From assembly GCA_028287885.1 (NCBI GenBank), contig JAQBOT010000336.1:1-14990 (forward strand): a stretch of DNA of 14,990 nt, written 5' to 3'. Position 1 is the first letter of the stretch, and every line of letters starts with the position of its first letter. This stretch comes from Pedobacter sp. GTDB taxonomy: Bacteria > Bacteroidota > Bacteroidia > Sphingobacteriales > Sphingobacteriaceae. Positions 13,472-14,990 of the stretch are shown piece by piece. The position numbers were made by a program, and so were the translations under genes. The notes under the pieces were generated by a model, which saw nothing but the letters and a program-made list of their open reading frames with translations, ran no database searches and had not been told where the DNA came from.

Positions 13472-14719
13472 ATGAAGAAAAGCTACCCATCCAAGCAAAC
13501 CACCATTGTTAAGTATTTATCTCTTCTCATCCTGTTAATTTCAACAACCTTTATGTCTTGCAAGTCGTCTTTGGAAGAAGAGCTCGCACCCGCTACAATT
13601 GAAAAGGTTACACCGGCGCAAACACCAGTAATTAACGCAAGTGCACCTGCAGACACAACTGCAGCAGGCAACAACAACACCACAACAGATACAACCAGCA
13701 CCCCAAAAAACACAGGCTCCGTAAAAGCAAACATAGATGCTAATGCAACCCTAAAAGGCAGCTTCTCTTTTCCTATTGGTGCTGCAGTTGATATGGACCG
13801 CCTGAAAGGCGCCACCTACAATAATGTAGTTAGTAGGGAGTTTAGTAGTGTAACTGCAGAAAGCAGCATGAAGTTTGGTGCCCTGCACCCCTCGGTTAAC
13901 GTGTTTAATTATAAAAAAGCCGATGCGATTGTTGCATTCGCTGCAAAAAACAACATGCGTGTACACGGACATACCTTAATATGGCCGAAAGACAGCCTGC
14001 AACCCGCATGGCTGATGAATTTTGAAGGAGACAAGGCAGCCTGGGACGAATTGTTAAAAACCCATATACAGACCGTTGTCAAGCACTTTAAGGGCAAGGT
14101 AGTATCCTGGGATGTTGTTAATGAGCCTTTCGCCGACAATGGCACCTTAAAGGACAACATTTGGTTAAGGAAGATTGGCCCCGATTACATTACAAAAGCC
14201 TTTTTCTATGCACATGAAGCTGATCCGGATGCGCTTTTATTCTTAAACGACTATGGTCAGGAGTTCGGTGGCAAGAAAATGGCAGCAATTCTAAACTTTG
14301 TCGCAACTGCAAAGAAAATTAACATGCCGATAAATGGTCTCGGCTTCCAAATGCATACCGTTGTTCGTTTGGATCTTAGTGGATTGCGCAGTAACCTGGC
14401 GAAAGCTGTAGCGACAGGTTTGAAGATCCATTTTTCGGAGTTGGATATCTCCGTACGGTACCAAAAGCCCGAAAACTTCAATTTAGATGAATCATTAGAA
14501 ACTTTACAAGCCGCCAAATTCAAGGAGATTGCTCAAATATACATGTCAATTCCAAAAGGGCAGCAATTCGGAATCACCACCTGGGGTGTAGCAGATGCAG
14601 ATACGTTCATGAATCATGGTGTAGCTAACTTTGACCACGACTACCCATTACTATTCGACAAAAATTACAAACCAAAACTGGCATATACTTCCTTTATAGC
14701 CGCTGGTTTAGGTAAATAG
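13472..14719 (+). CDS. GH10 endo-1,4-beta-xylanase, lipoprotein
   Basis: A 415-residue lipoprotein: signal with lipobox FMSC (C30), an acidic patch just after it (LEEEL, 34-38) reminiscent of Bacteroidota surface-export signals, then a Thr/Pro/Asn-rich linker (about 45-85). Residues about 90-413 form a GH10 catalytic domain. The acid/base is E218 in DVVNEP and the nucleophile E323 in SELDI. Other GH10 landmarks are TAESSMK (128-134), GHTLIW (166-171), GLGFQMH (289-295) and TTWGVAD (369-375). It should cleave the beta-1,4-xylan backbone, releasing xylooligosaccharides at the cell surface. Two usually conserved positions differ: TAENxMK reads TAESSMK, and the residue after GHTLxW is Pro rather than His. 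No SusC/D or other xylan genes are nearby. A strong terminator follows. Confidence 0.93.
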   Translation: MKKSYPSKQTTIVKYLSLLILLISTTFMSCKSSLEEELAPATIEKVTPAQTPVINASAPADTTAAGNNNTTTDTTSTPKNTGSVKANIDANATLKGSFSFPIGAAVDMDRLKGATYNNVVSREFSSVTAESSMKFGALHPSVNVFNYKKADAIVAFAAKNNMRVHGHTLIWPKDSLQPAWLMNFEGDKAAWDELLKTHIQTVVKHFKGKVVSWDVVNEPFADNGTLKDNIWLRKIGPDYITKAFFYAHEADPDALLFLNDYGQEFGGKKMAAILNFVATAKKINMPINGLGFQMHTVVRLDLSGLRSNLAKAVATGLKIHFSELDISVRYQKPENFNLDESLETLQAAKFKEIAQIYMSIPKGQQFGITTWGVADADTFMNHGVANFDHDYPLLFDKNYKPKLAYTSFIAAGLGK

Positions 14720-14739
14720 ATAAGCCCTCAATTATTTCG

Positions 14740-14770
14740 GCGGATGGTCATTGTTGACCATCCGCTTTTT
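14740..14770 (+). terminator. Intrinsic terminator of the xylanase gene
   Basis: A perfect 11-bp GC-rich stem (GCGGATGGTCA at 14740-14750, TGACCATCCGC at 14755-14765) with a TTGT loop is followed by TTTTT. It sits 20 bp past the xylanase stop. There is no T-run on the other side, so it should not serve the minus-strand transporter gene. Confidence 0.9.
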
Positions 14771-14792
14771 AATTCGTAGCAATTCCAAAAAA

Positions 14793-14990
14793 TCACATAA
14801 TTAGGATTACTGTGCCCATAATAATCAGGCCTGCACCAATAGCCATTTTCAGGGTTAGGACTTCTTTTAGGATTAATACGGAAAGTACAATGGTTAAAGC
14901 GACACTAAGCTTATCCACGGGAGCAACCTGAGACACTTTACCAAGTTGCAGAGCCTTAAAATAAAAGATCCAAGACAAGCCAGTAGCAAC
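14793..14990 (-). CDS. EamA-family (DMT superfamily) transporter, C-terminal part
   Basis: The frame is open to the right edge, so the start is outside the window; 65 codons plus stop are visible. The pattern ATGLSWIFYFKALQLG, then KVSQVAPVDKLSVALTIVLS, LILKEVLTLKM and a last hydrophobic helix (GAGLIIMGTVILIM) is the C-terminal half of an EamA domain, with two membrane helices and the tail of a third visible. It is an inner-membrane carrier for a small metabolite of unknown identity. A TTG near 14978 is internal, not the start. The spacing of motifs is like the short single-EamA-domain proteins of about 140 residues, but the length cannot be confirmed. It converges on the xylanase gene. Confidence 0.88.
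   Translation of the reverse strand, partial: VATGLSWIFYFKALQLGKVSQVAPVDKLSVALTIVLSVLILKEVLTLKMAIGAGLIIMGTVILIM

Overview
The window looks like a chromosomal segment of a Bacteroidota bacterium, most likely Sphingobacteriaceae (Pedobacter/Mucilaginibacter-like). This rests on moderate-to-low GC, A-rich leaders without strong Shine-Dalgarno sites, TTTG / TAnnTTTG-like promoter candidates, and typical families: an ECF sigma factor paired with a single-span membrane protein carrying an outer-membrane-barrel-like domain, a DUF5777 barrel protein, EcsC, a Tat-dependent TldD/PmbA pair, and lipoproteins. There are no rRNA or tRNA genes, insertion sequences, phage genes or CRISPR arrays. The taxonomic placement is inference.

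Layout. Positions 1-1798 (minus) hold an ECF sigma factor and a GTGA-overlapping partner that runs to the left edge. Positions 2015-3901 (plus) hold a compact three-gene unit: a c-type cytochrome lipoprotein, a YceI-like periplasmic protein and a DUF5777 barrel protein. Positions 3907-5501 (minus) hold an EcsC protein followed by a secreted protein with zinc-carboxypeptidase (M14)-like motifs. Positions 5553-8754 (minus) hold a TldD-like metalloprotease with a Tat signal, its PmbA/TldE-like partner, three degenerate repeats of about 52-54 bp that begin in the partner's last codons, and an intrinsic terminator. A Tat-exported amidase (9065-10693, plus) is divergent from tldD. Then come an AHSA1/SRPBCC protein (plus), a small conserved uncharacterised protein (minus), a membrane-anchored short-chain dehydrogenase (minus), a gene-poor stretch of about 680 bp, a lipoprotein GH10 xylanase (plus) with a strong terminator, and the C-terminal end of an EamA transporter (minus, cut by the right edge).

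How the genes may work together. The cytochrome/YceI/DUF5777 genes look like one envelope unit, possibly in electron transfer or lipid/quinone handling. The Tat-exported TldD-like protease, its partner, the divergent Tat-exported amidase and the M14-like protein all suggest peptide or amide hydrolysis outside the cytoplasm; a shared pathway is inference. The xylanase appears to be a stand-alone lipid-anchored enzyme, with no SusC/D pair in view.

Nothing in the window is a clear undescribed system. The items most worth a second look are the repeat array that continues past the tldE-like gene and supplies its terminator, the Tat-TldD/cytoplasmic-looking TldE pairing, and the cytochrome-YceI-DUF5777 unit.
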